A DNA stretch of 42,865 nt from NCBI GenBank assembly GCA_022824735.1, contig JAJDZI010000119.1, positions 1 to 42,865 on the forward strand, written 5' to 3'. The notes beneath the pieces were generated by a model. That model was not told the DNA's origin, searched no databases, and saw only the letters and a list, made by a program, of their open reading frames with translations. This DNA comes from Nitrospirales bacterium. Its GTDB lineage: Bacteria; Nitrospirota; Nitrospiria; Nitrospirales; UBA8639. Shown in pieces: positions 7,512-16,116 of this stretch (position 1 is its first letter; every line of letters starts with the position of its first letter). The position numbers and the translations under genes were made by a program.

Positions 7512-7807
7512 TTGTCACGGTGAAATTGTTCGGCATGTTGAAAACGCAGCTTCACAACGAATCCGAATCCGAATTGAAGGTGTCATTGGATCAGGGTTGC
7601 CGGGTGGATGACCTGATTGCCGCCATCCAGGCGATGAATGCCGACGTTGGCGACTTGTTGCTGAAAAGAAAAATTCTCGTGTCGGTGAACCATGAGATGG
7701 CTCATGGGGAAACGGAACTGACCGGCACTGATGAAATCGCGTTGCTTCCGCCGTTTTCCGGCGGATCATGTACACCATGGGAGATGCTTGCCGATGTCTA
7801 CCGTTGA
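7508..7807 (+). CDS. moaD: Molybdopterin synthase small subunit MoaD with C-terminal extension
   Basis: 99 residues, beta-grasp fold signature ([11 protein letters not shown]...) ending in ALLPPFSGG. In normal MoaD the GG is the very C-terminus and is thiocarboxylated to donate sulfur. Here the GG is residues 85-86 and 13 more residues follow ([13 protein letters not shown]) before TGA at 7805. No stop occurs at the GG in any frame, so a simple one-base error does not restore the usual end. The gene runs 14 bases into moaE. Either the tail is removed by a protease to expose GG, or this protein is inactive or specialised. The rest of the pathway in this operon is complete. Confidence 0.85.
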   Translation: MIVTVKLFGMLKTQLHNESESELKVSLDQGCRVDDLIAAIQAMNADVGDLLLKRKILVSVNHEMAHGETELTGTDEIALLPPFSGGSCTPWEMLADVYR

Positions 7808-8237
7808 TGCAGAAACCATGTTGGTCCGGGTCCAACGAGAAGACTTTTCGATTGACGAGGAAATCAACCGGGTCCGGAACCGTTCCACGCGCATTGGCGG
7901 CATTGCGACCTTTCTCGGCACCGCGCGTGATCGATCGAATGACCGGGACGTCAGCCGGATCACGTTTGAATACTATGAAGGGATGGCCCAGAAGAAACTC
8001 CGGGAGATCCGCGAACGTGCGTTGCAGGATTTTGACGTCATCGAAGTGCTGATCCTGCACCGGTACGGCGAGATCGACGTCGGGGAGAACATTGTCCTGA
8101 TTGTGGCGGGCGCCATGCACCGGGCTGATGCGTTCAAGGCGTGCAAATGGTGTATCGATGAATTGAAGCAGATTACGCCGATCTGGAAATGTGAACAGAC
8201 GCCGGACGGAGAGGTATGGGTCGAGCAACATCCATGA
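7794..8237 (+). CDS. moaE: Molybdopterin synthase large subunit MoaE
   Basis: 147 residues from the ATG at 7794, with GGAG about ten bases upstream. MoaE binds cPMP and, with thiocarboxylated MoaD, makes the dithiolene of molybdopterin. Conserved blocks include GGIATFLGTAR, the EYYEGMA segment, HRYGEID and the C-terminal LKQITPIWKCEQTPDGEVWVE, in which both catalytic lysines (K at LKQ and K at IWK, seven residues apart, as K119/K126 of E. coli) are kept. It overlaps moaD by 14 bases and moaA by four (ATGA, 8234-8237), indicating translational coupling. Confidence 0.95.
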   Translation: MSTVDAETMLVRVQREDFSIDEEINRVRNRSTRIGGIATFLGTARDRSNDRDVSRITFEYYEGMAQKKLREIRERALQDFDVIEVLILHRYGEIDVGENIVLIVAGAMHRADAFKACKWCIDELKQITPIWKCEQTPDGEVWVEQHP

Positions 8238-9283
8238 ATACCGCGCCGGCAAGCGCAGACCTGTTTGATGCGTTCGATCGTCCCCTGCGGAGTCTGCGCG
8301 TGTCCGTGACGGACCGGTGCAACTTGCGGTGTCGCTATTGCATGCCGGAGGACGAATATGCATGGCTTCCCCGTGAAACCCTCCTGAGCTTCGAAGAAAT
8401 CAATCGGTTGGTGGAGATCTTCGCCGAGTTCGGCGTGGATAAAGTCCGGTTGACGGGCGGGGAGCCTTTGCTTCGTCGTGACCTGCCTGCCCTTATCCGC
8501 CTGTTGAAGCGACAGACCGCTATCCGGGACGTTGCCCTGACGACGAATGGCATCCTGTTGGATGAGCAAGCCGGATCCCTTCGCGACGCCGGTTTGGATC
8601 GCATCACGGTCAGCCTGGACACGCTCAACCCCGACAAGTTCAAGAACCTGACCAAGCGGGATACGTTTGACCGGGTTTTACAGGGCATTGCGCACGTCAA
8701 GACGGCTGGATTGACCGGACTCAAAATCGACACGGTTGCAATCAAGGGATTCAACGACGACGAGTTCGTCGAGTTGATCGAATATGGAAAAAGCGTCGAT
8801 GGGGAGGTGCGATTCATCGAGTACATGGACGTCGGTGGCGCGAATGATTGGGGCATGGAAAAAGTCGTTTCCCAGGCGGAGATCCTGCAGACGTTCCGGC
8901 AGGCCTACGGCTCGGTTGAGCCCATTCGGGAAAACAGTTCGGCTCCGGCCCGGCGCTATCGATTGCCGGACGGCACGACGTTCGGGATCATTCCCTCCAC
9001 GACCACGCCGTTTTGCGCGACGTGCGACCGGAGTCGTTTGACGGCGGACGGCATGTGGTACTTGTGCCTCTATGCCAGGCACGGATTCGATTTACGGGAA
9101 CCGCTCCGCATGAATGATGAGGCGGCCTTGCGAGACCGCATCCGGTCGGGGTGGCGGCAACGGGTCGATCGCGGTGCCGAAGACCGCAAAGCGCTGGAGT
9201 CCTCGAGCGGGCGGGGCCAGTTTATCCAGATTGACGAACTGCGTCAGGATCCACATTTGGAAATGCACGCGCGCGGCGGCTGA
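8234..9283 (+). CDS. moaA: GTP 3',8-cyclase MoaA (radical SAM)
   Basis: 349 residues. The N-terminal radical-SAM cluster motif is CNLRCRYC (CxxxCxxC). The C-terminal second 4Fe-4S cluster ligands are in FCATCDRSRLTADGMWYLCL. The protein ends in ARGG, matching the conserved C-terminal GG that inserts into the MoaA active site. It converts GTP to 3',8-cyclo-7,8-dihydro-GTP, the substrate of MoaC. The ATG at 8234 is preferred over an upstream in-frame GTG because of the ATGA overlap with moaE. The last 120 bases before accD hold a hairpin and no gene. Confidence 0.97.
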   Translation: MNTAPASADLFDAFDRPLRSLRVSVTDRCNLRCRYCMPEDEYAWLPRETLLSFEEINRLVEIFAEFGVDKVRLTGGEPLLRRDLPALIRLLKRQTAIRDVALTTNGILLDEQAGSLRDAGLDRITVSLDTLNPDKFKNLTKRDTFDRVLQGIAHVKTAGLTGLKIDTVAIKGFNDDEFVELIEYGKSVDGEVRFIEYMDVGGANDWGMEKVVSQAEILQTFRQAYGSVEPIRENSSAPARRYRLPDGTTFGIIPSTTTPFCATCDRSRLTADGMWYLCLYARHGFDLREPLRMNDEAALRDRIRSGWRQRVDRGAEDRKALESSSGRGQFIQIDELRQDPHLEMHARGG

Positions 9284-9333
9284 TTGTTCCTGCCGTTGTT
9301 GGTTCTTGCGTCCCTGATTCGATCACCGATAGA

Positions 9334-9382
9334 TCCCCGATCAGGTTCCCGATGACAGGCGTCGGGGGACAGTCATCGGGGA
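9334..9382. promoter_or_regulatory. Nested inverted repeat between moaA and accD
   Basis: TCCCCGAT (9334-9341) pairs with ATCGGGGA (9375-9382), and inside it GTTCCCGA pairs imperfectly with TCGGGGGAC. It lies just before the accD ribosome binding site (GGGAGAAG) with no T-run. It may be an mRNA structure or a decayed copy of the ATCGGGGA repeat family seen at 3559-3590 and 15472. Confidence 0.4.
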
Positions 9383-9403
9383 CAGGCCCGGGAGAAGATC
9401 TCG

Positions 9404-10249
9404 ATGGGGTTGTTCAAGAAGGGCTCGTCGGAACGGCAGGAAAAGGGCAAGCTGAACGTCGTCGAAGGCATGTGGATGAAATGCGCGTTTTGCCGCGCCA
9501 TCGTCTACCGCAAAGAAGTCGATCAGAACTTCAAACTCTGTCCCAAGTGCGGATACCACTTTCCCCTGTCGGTCCCCGAACGCATTGACGTCTTGTTCGA
9601 TGCCGGCAGTTTTCAGGAGTGGGACGCCGGCTTGTCTCCCGGCGACCCCCTGGCGTTTGTCGATACACAACCCTATCCCGAACGAATCGAGATCTCCCAG
9701 AAGAAAACCGGCAGGCGTGATGCCATCGTCACGGGAGAAGGGACGATTCAAACTTGTCCGGTCATCGCGGGGATCTTTGATTTTGGATTCATGGGCGGCA
9801 GTATGGGGTCCGTGGTGGGAGAAAAGATCTGTCGCGCGGCCGACCGGGCCATCGAGGGAAACACGCCGTTCCTGCTCGTGACCACGTCGGGCGGAGCGAG
9901 AATGCAGGAGGGCATCCTCTCGCTCATGCAGATGGCCAGGACGTCGGCGGCGATGGCGCGGCTTCATGAAGCCGGCGTGCCGTTCATTTCGCTCCTGACG
10001 GATCCGACGTTCGGGGGAGTCACCGCGAGCGTGGCCATGCTGGGTGACGTGATCCTGGCTGAACCGAAAGCCCTGATCGGGTTTGCGGGCCCGCGCGTGA
10101 TCGAACAAACCATCAAGCAGCGGCTGCCGGACGGATTTCAGCGCGCGGAATTTTTGCTCGAACATGGTATGATCGACGCGATTGTGAGCCGGCCCCGTCT
10201 TCAGCAGACGCTTCACGCTGTTTTTCGGCACTTGGGCGCCGGTGTCTGA
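9404..10249 (+). CDS. accD: Acetyl-CoA carboxylase carboxyltransferase subunit beta AccD
   Basis: 281 residues, normal length. An N-terminal zinc ribbon (CAFC ... LCPKC, about residues 27-49) is followed by the carboxyltransferase core with GFMGGSMGSVVGEKI, TTSGGARMQEG, DPTFGGVTASVA and GFAGPRVIEQT. AccD pairs with AccA to transfer carboxyl from biotin carboxyl carrier protein to acetyl-CoA, making malonyl-CoA for fatty acid synthesis. It is followed by folC, an accD-folC pairing common in many bacteria. Confidence 0.97.
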   Translation: MGLFKKGSSERQEKGKLNVVEGMWMKCAFCRAIVYRKEVDQNFKLCPKCGYHFPLSVPERIDVLFDAGSFQEWDAGLSPGDPLAFVDTQPYPERIEISQKKTGRRDAIVTGEGTIQTCPVIAGIFDFGFMGGSMGSVVGEKICRAADRAIEGNTPFLLVTTSGGARMQEGILSLMQMARTSAAMARLHEAGVPFISLLTDPTFGGVTASVAMLGDVILAEPKALIGFAGPRVIEQTIKQRLPDGFQRAEFLLEHGMIDAIVSRPRLQQTLHAVFRHLGAGV

Positions 10250-10284
10250 CGGGCTGCCTCTACCTCCCCTTCACCCTTCCTGAT

Positions 10285-10306
10285 CCTTCGCTGCGCTCAG
10301 GACAAG
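10285..10306. repeat. Fragment of the CTGTCCTGAGCGCAG dispersed repeat
   Basis: CCTTCGCTGCGCTCAGGACA is the reverse of the core at 15571-15593. It sits in the 114-base gap between accD and folC, within an imperfect CTCCCCTT/AAGGAGGGGGAG inverted repeat (10263-10320). Confidence 0.5.
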
Positions 10307-10363
10307 TAAAGGAGGGGGAGAAGAGAGGCGCCGACGTTGATAGGCTAGCCTTGAGGCGCGTTG

Positions 10364-11665
10364 ATGAAGCCTTCCTACGAAGCCACACGAGAACGTCTCT
10401 ACGAATTGCAACAATTCGGCATCCATCTGGGACTCGACACGATTTCCTCGTTGTTGTCGGAACTCGGAAACCCCCAGGATCGCATTCCGGTCCTGCACGT
10501 TGCCGGAACCAACGGGAAAGGATCCGTGGCGGCCATCACGGCGTCGATCCTGCAGGCAGCCGGCATTCGCGTTGGGTTGTATACGTCTCCGCACCTTCTT
10601 GATTTTCCCGAACGAATCCAGGTTCAAGGACGTTGCATTCCCGAAGATCGAGTCGTTGACCTGTTCAACACCGTGCAAGCCTTGCCGTCTTTCGCCGTGC
10701 CGCCCACGTTTTTTGAGGTGGCCACCTGCATGGCTTTTCAGTATTTTGCCGAAGAACGCGTAGAAATCGCGGTCCTGGAAGTCGGGCTGGGCGGGAGATT
10801 TGACGCGACGAACGTCTGCAAGCCGATCGGAACCATCATTACCAATATTTCATTCGATCATGAGAAGCACCTGGGCTCATCCCTGGAAGCGATTGCCTTC
10901 GAGAAAGCGGGGATTGTCAAACGAAACGTTCCGTTGGTTATCGGACCGGTCGATCCATCGGTCGCCGGCGTCCTGGCGGAGCAGGCGGGACAAAAGCAGG
11001 CACGGACGTTCAGGTTCGGTCGTGAGTTTCAGTGCGTCTTCCGGTCGTCCGGTGTCTTCGATTTCATCGGGATGCATCGCAAGTACGTGAATCTTCACTG
11101 CGCGCTGGACGGCGAGCATCAAACGGCGAATGCGGCCTGCGCCGTCGCTCTTCTCGAAGCCTGCGTGATGCCCCGGACCCCGATTTCCGAACGGGCCGTC
11201 AGGCAGGGCTTGGAGCAGGTTTCCTGGCCGGGCCGGCTTGAACGGCTTCGGCGTCATCCTGAAATCCTCTGTGATGGAGCCCATAACCCGGCGGCGGCGG
11301 ACTGTCTCGCAATCCATTTGCAAGCGCGTCTTTCCGAAGAACAGGGGCGTCGTCTTATCCTGATGGTCGGGATGATGCAAGACAAGAATCTTTCCGTATT
11401 TTTGAAGACGCTGGCCCCGCCGGCCGACGCGGTGATCCTGACGCGGATCAATGCTCCCAGGGCGGCCACCGTGCGTGCATTGAAAGAAGCCCTGCCGGTC
11501 ATTGATCATCCGGCACACGAGTGCGAGTCTCCGGAAGCGGCCTTCGACCTGGCCATGGGGCTGGCGAGCGAAAACGACCTGATCTGCGTGACGGGATCAT
11601 TGTTCCTTGTCGGCCACGTGAAAAGCCTGATCACGGGAAGGACGTATGAACCTGTTCTGGGATAG
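10364..11665 (+). CDS. folC: Bifunctional folylpolyglutamate synthase / dihydrofolate synthase FolC
   Basis: 433 residues from the ATG at 10364 (GAGG about seven bases upstream). Mur-ligase-type ATP binding: HVAGTNGKGSVAA P-loop near residue 47, the EVGLGGRFDATN motif, and the C-terminal DGAHNPAA motif. FolC adds glutamate to dihydropteroate and extends folate polyglutamate tails. The 3' end overlaps the lptD start by 20 bases, so the two are co-transcribed although functionally unrelated. Confidence 0.95.
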   Translation: MKPSYEATRERLYELQQFGIHLGLDTISSLLSELGNPQDRIPVLHVAGTNGKGSVAAITASILQAAGIRVGLYTSPHLLDFPERIQVQGRCIPEDRVVDLFNTVQALPSFAVPPTFFEVATCMAFQYFAEERVEIAVLEVGLGGRFDATNVCKPIGTIITNISFDHEKHLGSSLEAIAFEKAGIVKRNVPLVIGPVDPSVAGVLAEQAGQKQARTFRFGREFQCVFRSSGVFDFIGMHRKYVNLHCALDGEHQTANAACAVALLEACVMPRTPISERAVRQGLEQVSWPGRLERLRRHPEILCDGAHNPAAADCLAIHLQARLSEEQGRRLILMVGMMQDKNLSVFLKTLAPPADAVILTRINAPRAATVRALKEALPVIDHPAHECESPEAAFDLAMGLASENDLICVTGSLFLVGHVKSLITGRTYEPVLG

Positions 11666-13964
11666 TCGAACCCAAGCGCGTCACGCATGGCGAATCGCCG
11701 GGACCGTCGTCCTGTGTGCCGTTCAGATCGTGTGCATGACGGTGAGTCGGGTTCATGCGTTGCCCATGTTTCCCGTGTCCGAACCCTCGGAAACGGAACA
11801 CACGTCTTCTCCTCGCGTCGCGCCGGAGGAACCTGATGCGGCTTCCGCTCTTCGCGTCACGGCTGAGCGAACCGAGTTCGATCACGTGACGGAGGAATTC
11901 AAAGCCGTCGGATCGGTGGTTGTGACGCAGGGGGACGTGCGGTTGACCGCCGACCGGGCCGCGCTCCACAAGCTCTCCGGACGGTTAACGGCCAAGGGGC
12001 ACGTTCATCTCAAGGATCAAATGCATGACGTGTGGGCGGAGGAACTGACCATCAACGTGAATACGGAATCCGTTCTTGTGGTCAACGGAAAGATTTTCCT
12101 GAAAGAGACGGGAACGTGGCTTCGCGGCCGTCTGCTCCAGCGGTTTTCCGAAACGCACTATCGCGTACAGGACGGAACGTTTACGAATTGCAAAGCGGAT
12201 GACGGGCAAATCCCCGATTGGAGTTTTTCGTTTCAGGACGTGGACGTGGAACAGGGCGACAGTGTGTTCGCCAAAAATACATGGTTGAACATTCGCAACC
12301 AGCCGGTTATCCCGGTCCCCGTGCTGCGCTATCCGATGCCGAACGCCAGGAAAACCGGATTTCTGGTTCCGACGATCGGGTTCGACAACGTGTTGGGCGT
12401 TCAATATCGGCAGGGGTTTTATTGGGCGCTTTCTCCCAGTCAGGACCTGACCATCGCCCCGCAAATCCTGACCAAACGGGGTCAGGGAGGAGACCTGAGG
12501 TATCGTTACGTCCTGAATCGCCGGTCGAGAGGGCAATGGCTGATCAATGCGTTTAATGATACCGATGTCAAACAGTCCCGCGCGCAAGTGACGGGGGCGC
12601 ACGTTCATCGTGCGCAGGACGACCTGTTGATTCAAGCCAAGGTCAATTATGCCACGGACCGGAGGCTTCTACGGGACTTGAGTGCTTCCGGGATTTCCCG
12701 GGCGTTGCCCAGTCAGGAATCCGTGCTGCACGTCACACGCCGTTTGCCCGGAGGCGCGGCCTATCTCAGGGCCCAATACCTGCAACCGCTGGATGCCGGA
12801 GGCCGGAATACGTTTCAACGGCTGCCGGAAATCGGGCACCGGTTCGGGCATCGTTTTGCCTTGGGCGCGGAAACGGTGGGTCTCGACGTCGGATTGGATT
12901 CGACCTTTGTCCACTTCGCCCGTGAGCAAGGGAGCAACGTGAGCCGTTTCGACGTCATGCCGTCCCTGGCCGTTCACGGGTTGCACTTGGGGCACGTGGT
13001 TGGTCTTCGCCCGCAATTCAAAATCAGGGAAGTTCTCTATTCCCGCGGCCGGACTCAAGATGACGCCCGGGATCGCGGGACGTTTTGGTTGGGCCTGGAT
13101 GCGGTCTCGAACGTCTCGCGCGGCTTTCAAGTTGGGACCGGGCACCGGCTGCGTCACACAATTGAGCCGCGCGTGTTCTATGAATACGTGCCGGCGACGA
13201 GGCAGTCTGACCTTTTACAGGTCGATGCGACCGATAATCTTCTGAAGAAACACCTGGCGACGTATTCCTTGAGAACCAGGTTGCAGGATGAGCGGAGCGG
13301 GAAACGGTCAACCACGTTAATGGACGTGATGGTTGCCCAAAGTTACCATCTCGGTTCTGCGCCCGGTTCAACGCAAAAGTTTTCGGACGTGTGGGGGAGG
13401 GCGACCTTTGCATTGCCGGCAACGCCATTCCCGGATCTTCTGGATCGTTTCAGCCTGAGTCTCGATACGTTTTACAATCCGGAGGACCGGGAATTATCGC
13501 AGTTCAATTCAGACGTCACGGTGCAGGCGCATCAACGGGCCTACGTGCAAGTCGGGTATCGCTATGCGCGATCAGGTTTGCTGCCCCGCCGGGGAGACGT
13601 CTGGAACCCGGTGTCCTTTAATGAAGTCCTGGCCGCCCAATCGGAAATCAACTTTTTCAGCGCGGGCGGCGCCGTTCGTCTGCCATGGGGATGGACGGTG
13701 GGGACTCAGGCCTATCATGATTTTGTCACGGACCGGACCCCCGAATGGGACGTCCTGGGCTTCTATCAAAACTCCTGCAAATGCTGGTCGCTTGGGCTGT
13801 ATTATATTCACTTATCGGCAGGCAATGGCCTTCCTGAACGTAATCAATTCAATTTTTTCCTCACGTTGCGCGGTTTGGGGGCCACTACCGGATTAGGCAC
13901 TCAAATCTTCAACCGCATTCTCGGTCCGCTTTTTCAGGGTGAGCAAAACCTGCCGTGGTCCTGA
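11646..13964 (+). CDS. lptD: LPS-assembly outer membrane protein LptD
   Basis: 772 residues. An N-terminal signal segment (IAGTVVLCAVQIVCMTVSRVHA) is followed by an OstA/LptA-like jellyroll (about residues 70-200: VTAERTEFDHVTEEFKAVGS, LTADRAALHK) and then the long beta-barrel (about 230-772) that forms the LPS translocon with LptE. Cysteines at 182 (FTNCKADD) and at 711 and 713 (SCKCW) match the N-terminal and C-terminal cysteine sites that form interdomain disulfides in E. coli LptD, though the C-terminal pair here is C-x-C rather than adjacent. It is convergent with the HD gene, with only 25 bases between them. Confidence 0.95.
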   Translation: MNLFWDSRTQARHAWRIAGTVVLCAVQIVCMTVSRVHALPMFPVSEPSETEHTSSPRVAPEEPDAASALRVTAERTEFDHVTEEFKAVGSVVVTQGDVRLTADRAALHKLSGRLTAKGHVHLKDQMHDVWAEELTINVNTESVLVVNGKIFLKETGTWLRGRLLQRFSETHYRVQDGTFTNCKADDGQIPDWSFSFQDVDVEQGDSVFAKNTWLNIRNQPVIPVPVLRYPMPNARKTGFLVPTIGFDNVLGVQYRQGFYWALSPSQDLTIAPQILTKRGQGGDLRYRYVLNRRSRGQWLINAFNDTDVKQSRAQVTGAHVHRAQDDLLIQAKVNYATDRRLLRDLSASGISRALPSQESVLHVTRRLPGGAAYLRAQYLQPLDAGGRNTFQRLPEIGHRFGHRFALGAETVGLDVGLDSTFVHFAREQGSNVSRFDVMPSLAVHGLHLGHVVGLRPQFKIREVLYSRGRTQDDARDRGTFWLGLDAVSNVSRGFQVGTGHRLRHTIEPRVFYEYVPATRQSDLLQVDATDNLLKKHLATYSLRTRLQDERSGKRSTTLMDVMVAQSYHLGSAPGSTQKFSDVWGRATFALPATPFPDLLDRFSLSLDTFYNPEDRELSQFNSDVTVQAHQRAYVQVGYRYARSGLLPRRGDVWNPVSFNEVLAAQSEINFFSAGGAVRLPWGWTVGTQAYHDFVTDRTPEWDVLGFYQNSCKCWSLGLYYIHLSAGNGLPERNQFNFFLTLRGLGATTGLGTQIFNRILGPLFQGEQNLPWS

Positions 13965-13989
13965 TCGACGCGCCGTTCTTCCGTCCCCA

Positions 13990-15369
13990 TCATTTCCGAA
14001 GGACTTGTTCTGTGGCCAGTGCCAAGGCGGCATCGGCCTGATGGTCTTCGGCAAAGATTCGGAGTTGGACGATCTGCGAAGGCAAAAACTCCAGCAGCTC
14101 TTGAAGTTTTTCCTTTTCAACGGACCCGGTTGCGGGATCGTAGAGATAAAACTGAAATTGGCCCATGTTCAATACGTTGAGGGGCCGGGTGTCCTTGCTG
14201 GCGATGTCCACTCGAAACGTCAGCCCTCGCAGTTGTCGAGGTAACTGTTGACGAATGCGGGATTCCAGCTTCTCCGGTGTTGCCGCCGGTCCTCGCGGAC
14301 GGCAATCTTGCGTCGTCAATACCCTGCTGTACGCCGTTTTCCACTTGATTTGCCGTCCCAACACGCGGGCCCATTCTTTCCCGATCCGTCGTCTTTTTCG
14401 ATTCCTTGACGATTCCCAGGCGCGAACCGTTTCCAGCAACGACCAATCCGTGAGTCGAAGGTATTGGTGCATGTGTTGGAGGGGGTTATACGGGAAAATA
14501 CATTCCATGGTTTCGTGGAAAATTTCCAGGAGATGGAGATCGATGGCGCGTGAGGTCCGGTGATAATAGACGTTGGCATAAAGGTAGAGCCTGGCGTTGA
14601 GAAACATCTGGAGGGCGGGCAATCCGTTCTTGTGAATAGTCAATCCCTTTGGCGTGATCAGGGTGTAATGCATCAACCGGGGAATATCCACGGGTCCGAC
14701 CGCGACCCCACACATGTAGGAGTCGCGCAGGACGTAATCGAAGTTATCCGCCGTGAACAGTCCTCCGATTAATGGTCGAAGCAGTTGCAGCCACCTGGGA
14801 TAACGTCGATTGTGTTTGTCGGGTTGTTTGAAGATCAGGAACGCCACGTACTCGGGGTCGAGTATTTCATGGTCTGCCAATGTTCCGGAAGGACTCCGGC
14901 GGACTCGCTTGATGTGTGGACCAACTTCATGACGAATAATGGCCTGGCTGACGTGTTCGTGCGACAACCCGTACCGGTGCAGAAAATGGTGATCGAAAAA
15001 ATGACAAAAGGGGCCGTGGCCCACGTCATGGAGTAGGGCGGTGATCCTGAGCAACGCTTCGACGTAGGGGAGGGAGGGAACGTCACGAACCGTTTCGGCC
15101 AGGCTGGGGTACACGTGCTTGGCATATTGCCCGGCCAGGTGCATGGCACCCAGCGAATGCTGAAACCGGCTGTGTTCCGCTGAAGGATAGACCCATCGTG
15201 CGCTCTGTAATTGATAGATGTACCGAAGACGTTGGAGCCAGGGAGAATCAATCAGATCTTTTTCGGTGATTTCGTTTGAGTCCGGCGAGGCTTGGGGAAC
15301 GGTAAATTGAATGTAATGATGAATCGGGTCGGCGATCAGAGAAACGTCGTGAGGGATTGGTTTGGCCAT
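13990..15369 (-). CDS. HD-domain phosphohydrolase (SAMHD1/dGTPase-like)
   Basis: 459 residues. The HD metal-site motif is complete: H71 (SRFQHSLG), H114-D115 (ALLHDVGHGPFCH) and a distal Asp near residue 208 (FTADNFDYVLRDS). The segment from DLIDSPWLQRLRYIYQL to EHSRFQHSLG is typical of SAMHD1-type proteins, which are usually deoxynucleotide triphosphohydrolases. The C-terminal 150 residues are family-specific. A perfect TTGACA lies on the minus strand at 15404-15409 but has no good -10, so the promoter is uncertain. Substrate specificity is not evident. Confidence 0.85.
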   Translation of the reverse strand: MAKPIPHDVSLIADPIHHYIQFTVPQASPDSNEITEKDLIDSPWLQRLRYIYQLQSARWVYPSAEHSRFQHSLGAMHLAGQYAKHVYPSLAETVRDVPSLPYVEALLRITALLHDVGHGPFCHFFDHHFLHRYGLSHEHVSQAIIRHEVGPHIKRVRRSPSGTLADHEILDPEYVAFLIFKQPDKHNRRYPRWLQLLRPLIGGLFTADNFDYVLRDSYMCGVAVGPVDIPRLMHYTLITPKGLTIHKNGLPALQMFLNARLYLYANVYYHRTSRAIDLHLLEIFHETMECIFPYNPLQHMHQYLRLTDWSLLETVRAWESSRNRKRRRIGKEWARVLGRQIKWKTAYSRVLTTQDCRPRGPAATPEKLESRIRQQLPRQLRGLTFRVDIASKDTRPLNVLNMGQFQFYLYDPATGSVEKEKLQELLEFLPSQIVQLRIFAEDHQADAALALATEQVLRK

Positions 15370-15471
15370 CAGGTCTCGCGTCTGAAGAGATGAAAAAACC
15401 TCGTGTCAATCTTAACGTAGCGTGAGAGAACGAACAACCAACGCCGCGTTCCTATCACCGTCTTTCCTTCT

Positions 15472-15495
15472 GTCATCCCCGACATCTGTAATCGG
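15472..15495. repeat. Half copy of the MITE-like GTCATCCCCGAC repeat
   Basis: GTCATCCCCGACATCTGTAA followed by TCGGGGATCCAGTG matches the reverse of the right half of the 3488-3590 element. The other half is missing. Confidence 0.55.
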
Positions 15496-15570
15496 GGATC
15501 CAGTGTCTTTCTCTTTTCTTTCCTTCGCCCCTGGTGGGAGAGGGCCGGGGTGAGGGGGGACCGTCAGCGC

Positions 15571-15606
15571 CTGTCCTGAGCGCAGTCGAAGGGAATGACT
15601 GAACAC
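15571..15606. repeat. Dispersed repeat CTGTCCTGAGCGCAGTCGAAGG
   Basis: Same family as 3620-3680, including the GACTGAACACA tail. Together with 15472-15495 it fills the 280-base gap 15370-15649, which holds no gene. The half-MITE and this repeat occur in the same order as at 3488-3680. Confidence 0.6.
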
Positions 15607-15649
15607 AGACAGGAATGACACGTTCCGGATGATGGTGCCTGTTTTTCTG

Positions 15650-16096
15650 CTAACAAGGTCGCTTGCGGTACCAGGATATCAGGAGCAATCCCACAGGATA
15701 AGCCAGGAGGGCGCCCAGTATGCTCAGGGTCAACGCTCCCAGGGTAAACGGTAGAATGAAGGGGCGCACCGTTTCGTAGAGTGTGGTGATGGACAGGTGA
15801 TGCCAGGACACGTCCGGAATATTCCGGATGCCCAACAGAAAAAATCCCGTCCACATCGTGGCTCCTAAAATCGGGACGACCGTCCAGGGATTATTGATGA
15901 GTGAGCCGGCCATGACCGCGGGAAAATTCAGCCGGAGAGCCCAGGCCAGAAACACGGCACTCGCGGTATGCAGCCCATAGGTCGGGGTGAATGCAATGAA
16001 GACTCCAAGGGCAAAGGCAACGGCCGTGCGTTGAGGCGTCTCTCCGAGATGGAGCGCTTCGCGTATTTTCGCACGAAGATAGTTGGGTGTGACCAC
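15650..16096 (-). CDS. DUF2062 membrane protein
   Basis: 148 residues. The N-terminus LREALHLGETPQRTAVAFALGVFIAFTPTYGLHT carries the DUF2062 signature, followed by hydrophobic segments including NNPWTVVPILGATMW and a C-terminal helix pair. DUF2062 proteins are small inner-membrane proteins of unknown function. The gene starts 20 bases after the thiL stop and is likely in one transcript with thiL and lon. Confidence 0.85.
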   Translation of the reverse strand: MVTPNYLRAKIREALHLGETPQRTAVAFALGVFIAFTPTYGLHTASAVFLAWALRLNFPAVMAGSLINNPWTVVPILGATMWTGFFLLGIRNIPDVSWHHLSITTLYETVRPFILPFTLGALTLSILGALLAYPVGLLLISWYRKRPC

Positions 16097-16116
16097 GATG
16101 CGGGAACCGGCAAGTC

